This document shows, piece after piece, positions 7,653-16,430 of a DNA stretch of 64,000 bases. The notes beneath the pieces are model-generated. The model searched no databases and had not been told where the DNA came from. It saw nothing but the letters and a program-made list of their open reading frames with translations. Where the stretch lies: contig CP091737.1 in the NCBI GenBank assembly GCA_022010055.1, positions 1,426,001 to 1,490,000 on the forward strand. The letters run 5' to 3'. This stretch comes from Treponema sp. (GTDB lineage Bacteria; Spirochaetota; Spirochaetia; Treponematales; Treponemataceae). Numbering within the stretch: position 1 is the first letter of the stretch; every line of letters begins with the position of its first letter. The position numbers and the translations under genes are program-made.

Positions 7653-10173
7653 AGAAACAAAAGCAACCGCAAAAGCAAAAACTGCGGAAAAAACTGAAAA
7701 AACAAAGAAAACCTCAAAAAAAAGAAGCAGAAGACATTCTTACCTCTCAAAGAATTTTTTCATAGACTGCATAAAAGACGACATGCTTTATGCGGCGCTG
7801 GTAAGAAGCCCTGAAGCAGGCGGGAAAATCACAAACATAAATTTTTCATACCTGCCGGAAGGATATTGTTTTTTTTCAGCGCGCGATATACCCGGAGAAA
7901 ATTTTATCTCGACAATGGGAACAGACACAAGAATTTTCTGCAACGAAAAAGTCCACTACAAAGGCCAGCCGGTAGGAATCGTTACAGGGCCGAACCTTTT
8001 TGAAGTAAGAAAAATCGCAGAGGAAATTCAAATCACCTTTGACGTCACAACTGTAGAATCCCCGGAAATAAAGGAAGTCGCGCAGCAGCTCAACCACTCA
8101 GAATTTATAAAAAATTCCGCTTCCGAAAAGGATTCCGGGCAGGACACAAAACTTCCTGATGATTCAGAAATTGCCGATGTTGTCGACATGGTCAACGTGC
8201 TGCCTTCCCTTGACGCAATGCCAAAGCCAACAAAAAAATCAAGCTATACTAAGCCTGAACAAATTGAGGACGCAGTTGAAAACATAAATCCCGGAAAACA
8301 CACGCAGCGGATAATCGCAGAACGGACCGTAACCTCAGGATTTTTTTCTTTTACTGAAGACCCCCAGATTCTGGACGAAGAGTTTGCCCTGAGTCCGTTC
8401 GACATAAGCTCTACATGGTCAATGGACGAAGTCTGCCCGGAATGGATTGAGCCGAACGGCGTTTTTTGCTACAAGGAAGGTCAGAAACTTAATGTAATGA
8501 CAACAACCCAATGGCCTTCATATCTTTCCAAAAATTTAAGCCAGGTTCTGAACCTTGAGGAAGACAAAATTGTAGTGCAAAAGACAATATCCCAGACCGA
8601 AAACACCTGCGGCATCTGGAGAACGACAACGCTTGCCGCCCAGGCGGCTCTTGCCGCACTTCTGACGGGAAAACCTGTAAAGCTTTTGCTTACAAAACAG
8701 GAGCAGAAAACGTATTTTCACCCCGGACTGGACACAAAAATAAAAATCCGCTCGGCAGTGGAAGCGGACGGAACAATAAAGGCTATTATAATCGACATCG
8801 ACTGCGACGCCGGCTATTCAAACCCTTTTGCCCAGGAAATCGCGGACAGGCTGGCGGTCGCGGCATGCAGTTTTTACAACCCGAAAAACGTAATAATCAA
8901 GGTGGAAGTACATTCTTCGGACAATCCGCCTACTTCAGTCTATTCCCAGCTAATGGACTCACAGGCTTTTTTTGCGATGGAAAACCATCTTCAGCTTATC
9001 GCGGAAAAAACAAACATTCTGCCGGAAGAATTAAGGACAAAAAACCTGTGCCTTTCAGAACGCGGCTGCCTGTCGCCATTTAAATTCCATTTCAACCGGC
9101 CGCAGGATGCTGTTTCTGCAATTGTAAAACAGAGCGACTTTGACAGGAAATATTCTTCCTACAGGCTGAATGCAATTCAAAACCAAAAGGAAGGCGGACA
9201 CACATTTTTTGCGCTTCCAAGGCGCGGAATCGGACTTTCCTGCGCTTATGACGGAGCGTGCTTTTACGGAACAAATTTTTCACTTGCCCAGCAGAAGATT
9301 GAAGTAACTTTAGATGAAGAAAATAAACTGAAAATCGACGCAATAACGCCATCAAACTCTGTGATTGCAATCTGGAAGCAAATCGCTTCAAGCATTCTTG
9401 ACATACAGGAAAGCCAAATCTTTATAAACACCGAATACGCCGCCGACTCCGAGACGTTCATGCCGGAAAGTTTTTGCAACGACATAAGCATAATGGCCGT
9501 ACTGCTTAAACGCGCCTGCGAGGACATAAAAAAGAAACGCGAAAAGGAAAAACTTCCAATCAACGTAAAAAAAGTCCTTTCGCCCGCAATGAAAAAGCAA
9601 TGGAATCCAAAAAAGTTTTCCGGGCATCCATATCAGGCGTCTTCCTTTGGAACTGCGATTGTAGAAGTAGAACTGAATGCCGACACATACCAGGAAAAAA
9701 TAAAAGGAATATGGATTGCAATCGACTGCGGAAAAATTTATTCAATAAAATCTGCGGAAAGCACAATAAAACTGGCAATTCAGCAGGAAATGGAAAAACT
9801 CGTTCAGGACACAATCGTTTCATGCGACCAGATAAAGATTTCGTTCCTAAGCTCAAGCGAAACTCCGTGCCAGATTGGGAAACTTGTGCATAACCTTATT
9901 CCTGCCGCATTTTCTTCCGCGCTTTCAATGGCGCTTCAAAAAGAAGTCACGCACATTCCTTGCACAGAACAGGAACTCTACGAACTTACAAAAACTCCAA
10001 AGAAGACTGATGAAGAACAAATTGAAGAGCCGCTAGAAAAAACAGAAGACACCATGGATGAAGCCGCAGAAGAAGCCGAAGCGGCGGAAAGCGACATCGC
10101 CGGCAAAAGCGAAGACAGCGCAGAAACAGAAACACCAGAGAACAACGAAAAGGAGGCCGATAAAAAAGAATGA
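7645..10173 (+). CDS. Xanthine dehydrogenase-like large (molybdopterin-type) subunit, motifs eroded
   Basis: An 842-residue homologue of the molybdenum-binding subunit of xanthine dehydrogenase or aldehyde oxidase. The fold is recognisable: YLSKNFFIDCIKDDMLYAALVRSP near the N-terminus matches the a/b hammerhead, and FAMENHLQLIAEKTNILPEEL matches the helix after the second Mo-binding loop. Motifs expected to hold Moco are changed: the GGGFGGK loop reads NTCGIWRTT, and the FRGFG loop reads YSQLMDS. The terminal GE(P/A) catalytic glutamate region reads SSETPCQIG, with the Glu retained. The N-terminus has a Lys/Thr-rich tail and the C-terminus an acidic tail of ~50 residues. It is translationally coupled to the Fe-S subunit (ATGA-type overlap at 10170). 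It is either a very divergent enzyme or a repurposed non-molybdenum paralogue. Confidence 0.75.
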   Translation: MSEETKATAKAKTAEKTEKTKKTSKKRSRRHSYLSKNFFIDCIKDDMLYAALVRSPEAGGKITNINFSYLPEGYCFFSARDIPGENFISTMGTDTRIFCNEKVHYKGQPVGIVTGPNLFEVRKIAEEIQITFDVTTVESPEIKEVAQQLNHSEFIKNSASEKDSGQDTKLPDDSEIADVVDMVNVLPSLDAMPKPTKKSSYTKPEQIEDAVENINPGKHTQRIIAERTVTSGFFSFTEDPQILDEEFALSPFDISSTWSMDEVCPEWIEPNGVFCYKEGQKLNVMTTTQWPSYLSKNLSQVLNLEEDKIVVQKTISQTENTCGIWRTTTLAAQAALAALLTGKPVKLLLTKQEQKTYFHPGLDTKIKIRSAVEADGTIKAIIIDIDCDAGYSNPFAQEIADRLAVAACSFYNPKNVIIKVEVHSSDNPPTSVYSQLMDSQAFFAMENHLQLIAEKTNILPEELRTKNLCLSERGCLSPFKFHFNRPQDAVSAIVKQSDFDRKYSSYRLNAIQNQKEGGHTFFALPRRGIGLSCAYDGACFYGTNFSLAQQKIEVTLDEENKLKIDAITPSNSVIAIWKQIASSILDIQESQIFINTEYAADSETFMPESFCNDISIMAVLLKRACEDIKKKREKEKLPINVKKVLSPAMKKQWNPKKFSGHPYQASSFGTAIVEVELNADTYQEKIKGIWIAIDCGKIYSIKSAESTIKLAIQQEMEKLVQDTIVSCDQIKISFLSSSETPCQIGKLVHNLIPAAFSSALSMALQKEVTHIPCTEQELYELTKTPKKTDEEQIEEPLEKTEDTMDEAAEEAEAAESDIAGKSEDSAETETPENNEKEADKKE

Positions 10174-10637
10174 ATATTCCAATGATAATCAACGGCGAAA
10201 GAATTATGGTCCAGGCAAATCCTGAGGAAAAGCTGATTGACGTTCTTCGCTCAATGAAATTATTTTCCGTAAAACTTGGCTGCGCATCTGGAATATGCGG
10301 CTCTTGCACAGTACTGCTTAATGGAAAACCGGTTCCAGCCTGCCGCCTTGCAATCTCCCTTGCGATGAATCAGGAAATTGAAACCCTGGAATATTTTGAA
10401 AAATCGGAAGAATACACATGGATTTCCAAAGGCTTTGCCAAGGCAGAAATAAAATTCTGCGGATATTGCAATGCCGGAAAAATTTTTGCCGCGGCATCAA
10501 TCCTAAGAAACAAGCAGAAACCAACAAGGGCAATCATCCGCGAACAGGTAAAGCATCTTTCGCCGTGCTGCACAGACATTGACACTTTAATAAACGGAAT
10601 AATTTACGCAGCCGACATAAAAGACCATTCAAAATAA
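10170..10637 (+). CDS. [2Fe-2S] subunit of the xanthine dehydrogenase-like complex
   Basis: A 155-residue ferredoxin-fold electron-transfer subunit. The N-terminal plant-type [2Fe-2S] site is intact (GCASGICGSCTVLLNG, with the fourth Cys in VPACRLA). In the C-terminal helical domain the CGYC pair is present, but the partner CxC motif (normally xPCRCTG-like) reads SPCCTDI, one residue short. That would disturb the second cluster. The gene starts inside the last codons of the large subunit and is followed 11 bases later by the FAD subunit. Confidence 0.85.
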   Translation: MNIPMIINGERIMVQANPEEKLIDVLRSMKLFSVKLGCASGICGSCTVLLNGKPVPACRLAISLAMNQEIETLEYFEKSEEYTWISKGFAKAEIKFCGYCNAGKIFAAASILRNKQKPTRAIIREQVKHLSPCCTDIDTLINGIIYAADIKDHSK

Positions 10638-10648
10638 AGGAAAAAAAA

Positions 10649-11451
10649 TTGAACGAAAAGCACAGCAATATTTTTTATGCAAAAAACCTTTCAGATCTCT
10701 TTTATCAGATGAAAACAATCAGCGGACTCCAGATTGTCGGCGCCTGCACGGGAATTCCCGCAATGCCGGAAAAATGCATTTCAACAACGCTCATAAAAGA
10801 CTTCAGGCAGATTCAAAAGCACGAGCGCTACATTGAATTCGGTCCCGGAACTTCACTTTCTTCAATTCTTGAGCTCGGCGAGCGGAACCTTCCAAAGCTT
10901 CTGCCGGAAGCAATTGAATCCGTCGCGAACCCGTTCGTAAGAAACATTGCGACACTCGCCGGAAACCTGCTCAGTCCGCAAAAATGCACGCTCTTCGGAC
11001 CGCTTCTTGCCTTGGACGCATACCTTGAAATTAAATCACCAAACGAAACCAAATACATTCCGCTTATAAATTTTACAGAAATTCCCAAAGGATTTGCCGT
11101 TACAAACATCAGGATTCCTATAAACGACTGGGATGTAAGCATATTTAAAAGGCTCGGGCCGGAGCATAAACTTTCAGAAGATTCGGCGACTTTCTCATTT
11201 CTTGCGGACTCAGAAAAAGCGTGATAACAAACCTAAAAATCGCGTTCTCAGGCAAAATCACATTCCGCTGCCAGAAACTTGAAAACAAAATGCTTGGGGA
11301 GCGGCTTCCATTAGAAACATCAGAAATCGGAAGCTACGTTGAAGAAGCGATGGAACAGTTTGACCGCAGCGCAGGCAAAACCGAATACAACCCAGTGCTT
11401 CGTCAGCAGTTCAAAAATCTCGTGCTCTATTCCTTTGAACAGCTAATTTAG
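10649..11451 (+). CDS. FAD-binding subunit of the xanthine dehydrogenase-like complex, frameshifted
   Basis: This is the molybdopterin-dehydrogenase FAD-binding type subunit. It begins with a TTG at 10649 preceded by AAGGA. The FAD loop RNIATLAGNLL corresponds to the family's RN(V/I)ATxGGN, with Ala replacing a Gly. The first FAD loop (IVGACTGIPAM) is also non-canonical. The frame stops at 11222-11224 after DSEKA. Adding one base there joins it to the CODH-type C-terminal domain (VITNLKIAFSGKITFRC… to 11451), which has no start site of its own. The total of ~267 residues is close to the family length. Confidence 0.8.
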
Positions 11452-11464
11452 GTATACTAAAAAT

Positions 11465-12079
11465 ATGTTCAACAGTCTTACCGGAACGATAACCGGAAAA
11501 TTTTCAAAGCAACTTCTCATACAGACAAACGGAATTGAATGGAACGTTTGCGTTCCGGATTCATGCCTTTCAGAATTTGGCCCGCCCGGCAGCGAGGGAA
11601 AAGTCTTTACTTATCTGAACCATTATGAAAACGGAATGGATCTTTACGGATTTGCAACGCAGGAAGAACGCAGTCTTTTTTTCGACCTTTTAAAGGTTGA
11701 CGGAATAGGCCCAAAAGCCGCAATCAAGATAATGAGCAGCGTAAACATACACGAACTTACAGCGGTCCTGGAAGCCGGAGAAGTTTCTGTCCTTGAAAAA
11801 ATTCCAGGCGTAGGCAAAAAGACCGCGGCAAAAATGATTCTTGCCCTCAAAGGAAAATTGACAATTCCAGAGACTGAAACAATCACCGTAAAAAAACAGA
11901 GCGAATTTTCAGTCGTCATCACCTCGCTGTGCGAAATGGGATACGACCGCGCCGAGACAGAAAAAACAGTCGCAAGAATTGCGGCGGATTTTTCAAAAGA
12001 AGCGGCTTTTTCTTCAAAAACACAGGCTGAAAAAGAAGACTCAGTATTCAAAAAAGCGATTCTGGAGATGGCAAGATGA
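11465..12079 (+). CDS. ruvA: Holliday junction branch migration protein RuvA
   Basis: A 204-residue protein that forms tetramers on Holliday junctions and recruits the RuvB motor. The N-terminal OB domain starts MFNSLTGTITGKF. Two helix-hairpin-helix motifs are visible (VDGIGPKAAIKIM and IPGVGKKTAAKMIL). The C-terminal RuvB-binding domain is present. The stop TGA overlaps the ruvB ATG in an ATGA junction at 12076-12079, so the two are translationally coupled. Confidence 0.96.
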   Translation: MFNSLTGTITGKFSKQLLIQTNGIEWNVCVPDSCLSEFGPPGSEGKVFTYLNHYENGMDLYGFATQEERSLFFDLLKVDGIGPKAAIKIMSSVNIHELTAVLEAGEVSVLEKIPGVGKKTAAKMILALKGKLTIPETETITVKKQSEFSVVITSLCEMGYDRAETEKTVARIAADFSKEAAFSSKTQAEKEDSVFKKAILEMAR

Positions 12080-13159
12080 GCTCGAAGGAAAATATAAATG
12101 TCAGCGACGACCAGTTTCTTCACATAGTGCGCTCCGACCAGCATTTTGACGGATTTGACGATGACATCGAAAAAGGAATAAATCTACGCCCGCAGCTTCT
12201 GGATGATTTTATAGGACAAAAAAAAGTCCGTGAAAATCTGGATATTTTTATAAACGCGGCAAAAGAACGCAAAGAACCTCTTGACCACCTTTTTCTGATA
12301 GGACCGCCGGGACTAGGCAAAACCACAATTGCGCAAATCACCGCGCGCGAGCTCGGCACAGATTTTAAAATCACCAGCGCACCTGCCCTTGAAAAACCGA
12401 AAGACCTTGTAGGCATTCTTTCTACAATCACAGAGGGAACAGTTTTCTTTATAGACGAAATTCACCGCCTTAAACACACAATTGAAGAAATGCTTTACAT
12501 CGCAATGGAAGACTACGAACTTGACTGGATTATCGGGCAAGGAGCCGCGGCAAGAACAGTCCGAATCCCTATTCCGCGCTTTACGCTTGTAGGCGCGACA
12601 ACAAAGGCCGGCGCAGTGGCAAGTCCGCTCAGAAGCCGTTTCGGAATAATCCAGCGCTTTGAATATTACTCACCTCAGGAACTTGCAGACGTAATCAACC
12701 GTTCAGCAAAACTTCTTAGCGTAAAAGTCGAACCGGACGCCGCTCTACTTATGGGAAAATGTTCCCGGGGAACTCCACGTGTAGCAAACAGAGTCTTGCG
12801 CCGAATGCGCGACTACGCTACTGTAATGGGAAAGACTTCCATCACGCTGGGAGTGGTAAAAGCCGGACTCAACCGCCTTGAGATAGACGACTTTGGACTT
12901 GAGCGGATTGACCGCGAAATTCTACGGACCATAATAACAAATTTCCGGAGGTCCGGTCGGCGCAGAAACGCTTGCCATCTCAATAGGAGAAAGCCAGGAC
13001 ACGCTGGAAGATTACTATGAACCATACCTTATTCAATGCGGATTCCTTCAGCGCACACCGCGCGGCAGAATTGCAACGGAAAAAGGCTATGCCCATCTTG
13101 GAATAAAATACGCCGGAAATCCCGGAGAAACTAACGAACAGCAGAAAACCCTGTTCTAA
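12076..13159 (+). CDS. ruvB: Holliday junction helicase RuvB, frameshifted near C-terminus
   Basis: The AAA+ motor of RuvAB branch migration. Walker A is GPPGLGKTTIA, Walker B is FIDEIHRL and the arginine-finger region is TPRVANRVLRRMRD. The reading frame is intact through IITNF and then leaves the family sequence at about 12949. In the neighbouring frame the normal winged-helix end continues (GGPVGAETLAISIGESQDTL… to stop 13157-13159). The junction is one base over or two bases short. The gene is otherwise full length (~361 residues). Confidence 0.93.
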
Positions 13160-13180
13160 TAAAAATAAAAAGAGAAACCT

Positions 13181-14220
13181 ATGCTGCTAAAAGAATTTGA
13201 TTTCAATTTACCAGAAGAACTTATTGCCCAGCACCCGAGCGGAATACGCGGTCAGGACAAACTTATGCTTTTAAACAGAAAAACTGGAGAAACAGAACAC
13301 CACAATATGTCAGACCTTCCAGACCTGATTCTTCCCGGAACACTTATGATTTTCAACAATTCAAAAGTAAGGCGAGCGCGCTGCTACGGAATAAAAGAAA
13401 CAACCGGCCGGGAACAGGAATTCATGTTCCTGAACCAGATTGACAGCACAGGAAACACCTGGAACACAATGGTAAAGGGCGCAAAAAAACAAAAACCCGG
13501 AATGCGCTACACATTTCCGGACGGCACAACCGGAACAATCATCGAGCGCGAAGAAAACACCGGCACAGAATTCCGCGCCCTGCGCTTTGAATCCCCTGTC
13601 ACAGAAGAATGGTTTGAAAAAAACGGACACATTCCGCTGCCGCCGTACATAAAGCGGGAAGACACCGAAGAAGATTCCGAACGCTACCAGAACATTTACG
13701 CAAAAGAAACAGGAAGCGCAGCCTGCCCGACCGCAGGACTTCATTTACGGAAGAAATGCTTTCCCGCCTTTCAGAAAAAGGAATTGAGCGCGACTTTGTA
13801 ACTCTCCACGTGGGGCTCGGAACGTTCCTTCCTGTGCGCGAAGAAAAAATCGAAGACCACAAAATGCACGAGGAAGCTTTTACCGTCTCCGAGGCAACAG
13901 CCGAAAAAATCAATCAGGCAAAAAAAGAAGGCCGCCCTGTTCTTGCAGTCGGAACAACATCCGTAAGAACCCTTGAGTCTGCCTGCGACGAAAACGGAAT
14001 TGTAAAGGCAGGAACCTCAAGCACCCATATATTTATGTATCCGGGCTACAGGTTCAAAGTAATTGACCAGATGTTCACAAATTTCCACACACCGGAAAGC
14101 ACACTGATTATGCTGGTAAGCGCATTCGCCGGACGCGAGCATATTCTGAACGCCTACAGAACCGCAGTAGAAAACCGCTACCGGTTCTTCAGCTACGGCG
14201 ACGCCATGTTCATAAGGTAA
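13181..14220 (+). CDS. queA: S-adenosylmethionine:tRNA ribosyltransferase-isomerase, frameshifted
   Basis: QueA transfers and isomerises the ribosyl group of SAM onto preQ1-tRNA to give epoxyqueuosine. The N-terminal part (FDFNLPEELIAQHP) and the central part are normal. At ~13745 the run CATTTACGG appears to lack one T; restoring it continues PTAGLHFTEEMLSRL in the second frame, then TLHVGLGTFLPV to stop at 14218-14220. The restored length is ~346 residues, normal for the family. With tgt elsewhere in this window it forms part of queuosine synthesis. It follows ruvB by 21 bases. Confidence 0.93.
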
Positions 14221-14233
14221 AGACACAAAATAC

Positions 14234-14266
14234 CGGCGGACAAAAAAAAACGAGCCGTCCGCGGCA
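14234..14266. terminator. Hairpin between convergent queA and ruvC
   Basis: Stem CGGCGGAC / GTCCGCGG around a loop containing an A-run. It sits between the 3' ends of two converging genes. The run of A/T lies in the loop and not after the stem, so its strength as a terminator is uncertain. Confidence 0.35.
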
Positions 14267-14311
14267 AAGAGCAAGACTTTGAAAGCGGCGGCACTATGCG
14301 GAAAATTATTG

Positions 14312-14773
14312 TCACACGTAATGCAAGTGGCAGATTGCACACGCAAGCGCATCCGCCGCATGGTCAGGTTTTGGCTGGGACTCCAGATTCAAAAGAATTT
14401 GAACATACTTCTGAACAAGCTCCTTGTCCGCAGCCGCCGTTCCTGTAACGGCCTTTTTTATCTGATTCGGCTTATATTCTTTCAGAGGAACAGAATTCTG
14501 GGCAAGGCACAGCGTAACAACACCTTTCGCCTCCGCGACATTAATCGCGCTTGTAACGTTCCGCGCAAAAAAAAGACCTTCCATGCAGGCTTCCTCCGGC
14601 TTGAACTCATCAATAACAGCCTGAATCCGCGAATAGACCACCTTGAGCCTTTCCCCCAAAGTGCTGCCGCCGGAAGTTTCTATGACACCATAGCTAACCA
14701 TGCGATACTTGTTCATGCAGCAGTCAATCACGCCAAAACCAGTATTGGCAAGCCCCGGATCAATGCCCAGCAC
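14312..14773 (-). CDS. ruvC: Holliday junction resolvase RuvC
   Basis: The endonuclease that cleaves junctions held by RuvAB. The catalytic motif LGIDPGLANTGFGVID is at the start, EACMEGLFFARN supplies the second acidic cluster, and KPDHAADALACAICHLH the last acidic residues. The preferred start is GTG at 14773 with AAGG eight bases upstream, giving ~153 residues. The frame stays open for ~60 more codons upstream and encodes a hydrophobic segment (IFLAALLYGAFMIYS) that is not part of RuvC. It lies downstream of yebC on the same strand and converges on queA. Confidence 0.9.
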   Translation of the reverse strand: MLGIDPGLANTGFGVIDCCMNKYRMVSYGVIETSGGSTLGERLKVVYSRIQAVIDEFKPEEACMEGLFFARNVTSAINVAEAKGVVTLCLAQNSVPLKEYKPNQIKKAVTGTAAADKELVQKYVQILLNLESQPKPDHAADALACAICHLHYV

Positions 14774-14984
14774 GCGCCGGACCTTTACGCCGCCAGCGTT
14801 TCCGGCCGCGACAGTTCCAGGAAGAGAACAAAAAGCCTCGGAAGAATAAATCATAAAAGCACCGTAAAGAAGAGCCGCCAGAAAGATTTTCTTGCAGCGG
14901 CACAGGGATTTCAGAAAATGAACAGCCCCAGACGCAGAAAATCGGAACAAGAAACACGCCTGAAAAACATCATCCAGCCACTAA

Positions 14985-15023
14985 AAAAAACACCCCCAAA
15001 CGCATAGCAGTCCGGGGGTTTCA
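14985..15023 (-). terminator. Terminator downstream of yebC
   Basis: On the minus strand, AACCCCCGG … TTTGGGGGTG is followed by a run of eight T. It separates yebC from the ruvC region. Confidence 0.6.
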
Positions 15024-15104
15024 TTCGTTATTGTAAGGTATTACAGCCGGGTACATTCCTTGTCGACACAAAAGGCCGCAATATGCACCCGCCGCGCCAA
15101 CCAC

Positions 15105-15848
15105 TTATTCCTCAGGATTAAAATCATCCGGGAATTCAGCAGTATGATAAACGTTCTGAACATCATCGTTGTCTTCAAGCTTATCAATAAGCTTCTGAAC
15201 CTTTGCAGCAGTCTCAGCGTCAACAGCGGTGTATGCATCAGGAACCATTCCTACCTCAGCAGAAAGCGACTCAAAACCTTTTTCGTTCAAGGCATCCGCA
15301 ACAGCGGCAAAAGCGTCCGGACTAGTTGTAACAGTAATAACACCATCTTCATTTACAATGTCATCCGCACCAGCTTCCAAAGCAACTTCCATGATTTCAT
15401 CTTCGCTTACTTTTTCAGCATCGTATTCAATAGTACCTTTGCGCTGGAACATACGTGAAACAGAACCAGTTGTTCCAAGGTTTCCGCCGTTCTTTGTAAA
15501 AATATTTCTAACATCAGCAGCGGCGCGGTTCTTGTTATCAGTAAGAACCTCAACCATTACAGCAACACCGCCAGCAGCATATCCTTCGTAAACAAGCTCT
15601 TCGTAAGAAGCGCCGCCGTCCTCACCTGTACCTTTTTTAATCGCACGCTCAATGTTATCTTTAGGCATATTCGCAGCGCGCGCTTTAATAATAATTGTAC
15701 GCAGACGAGGATTTGAGTTAGGATCACCTCCGCCCATTCTTGCAGCAATAGAAATTTCCTTGATAAATTTTGTAAAAAGCTTACCGCGTTTTGCATCAGC
15801 GATACCTTTTGCGTGTTTAATGGTTGCCCACTTACTATGTCCTGACAT
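15105..15848 (-). CDS. yebC: YebC/PmpR family translation/regulatory protein
   Basis: A 247-residue member of the TACO1/YebC family, reported in other bacteria either as transcription regulator or as a factor relieving ribosome stalling. It starts MSGHSKWATIKHAKGIADAK, a near-invariant family signature, and has the RxFTKFIKEI-type continuation. The SD AAGGAGA is strong. A good promoter lies 50-80 bases upstream. The length is normal and no break is seen. Adjacency to ruvC is a common arrangement in bacteria. Confidence 0.95.
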   Translation of the reverse strand: MSGHSKWATIKHAKGIADAKRGKLFTKFIKEISIAARMGGGDPNSNPRLRTIIIKARAANMPKDNIERAIKKGTGEDGGASYEELVYEGYAAGGVAVMVEVLTDNKNRAAADVRNIFTKNGGNLGTTGSVSRMFQRKGTIEYDAEKVSEDEIMEVALEAGADDIVNEDGVITVTTSPDAFAAVADALNEKGFESLSAEVGMVPDAYTAVDAETAAKVQKLIDKLEDNDDVQNVYHTAEFPDDFNPEE

Positions 15849-15897
15849 GGAGGATCTCCTTTAAAATAAAATACAAGTTAAATAAATATAGTTCTTT

Positions 15898-15927
15898 ATA
15901 TTAACTCAAAATACAAGACAATGTCAA
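15898..15927 (-). promoter_or_regulatory. Promoter of yebC
   Basis: On the minus strand, TTGACA (15922-15927) and TAATAT (15898-15903) are separated by 18 bases, 50 bases upstream of the yebC start. Confidence 0.6.
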
Positions 15928-16090
15928 TAATTCAAAACTGAATACAAAGCAAGCCCATTCCGCACGCGACCCGCTTTTACTGCAAGTCCTCGCCTTCGGC
16001 TCCGGTCTTTCCGTGGCAATCGGGGCTAAGCGCATCCAGAAAACCCAAGCAACTCCATCGCGCCCCAGCTCCCCGCGGCCATTCAGCAAA
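15928..16090. other. Intergenic stretch without supported gene, GC-rich
   Basis: Positions ~15960-16085 are clearly more GC-rich than the surroundings and contain no start with a ribosome site. The text (for example CTTTCCGTGGCAATC) loosely resembles the GC-rich intergenic stretch at 23155-23320. Confidence 0.35.
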
Positions 16091-16296
16091 AAGCCCGGAT
16101 TTTGCGTTTTTGAAAAAAAAAGACAAAAGCGTAAGCGGATTTGCAATTTGCGAAAGACTTTGAGCGATTATACCAATTTAAGTGCGTAGCACCCGAACAA
16201 TTACAAGCGAAGCGCGAGCTCAACCGTCTGTAGCAAATTGAAAATCCGCTGAGAGCGATTTTTCAGAATTTATAAAAAAACTCAAAATTCAGTCTA
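16091..16296. repeat. Dispersed palindromic element, diverged full-length copy
   Basis: Inverted ends AGCCCGGATTTTGCGTTTTT and AAAAACTCAAAATTCAGTCTA enclose an interior that follows the minus-strand layout of the element at 45911 (AAAAGCG, GGATTTGCAATTTG, GTGCG.AGCACCCG, GCGCGAGC). The 38 bases at its right end (16274-16311) are repeated at 16408-16445. Confidence 0.75.
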
Positions 16297-16353
16297 TCTG
16301 CAAGTTTTCTGAAAGAAAAGCGCAGATAATTCTTCCCAAAAAACACTTCACCA

Positions 16354-16430
16354 TAGCCAAATCTTGACTTTTGACTGGAAGTTTATTCAATTTTATTTCT
16401 CAATCAATAAAAAACTCAAAATCCAGGCTA
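16354..16430. repeat. Short (77-bp) palindromic element, internal deletion derivative
   Basis: It starts TAGCCAAATCTTGACTTTT and ends AAAAAACTCAAAATCCAGGCTA, so both inverted ends are present with almost no interior. Its terminal CTA supplies the TAG stop codon of the methyltransferase gene on the minus strand. Confidence 0.65.
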
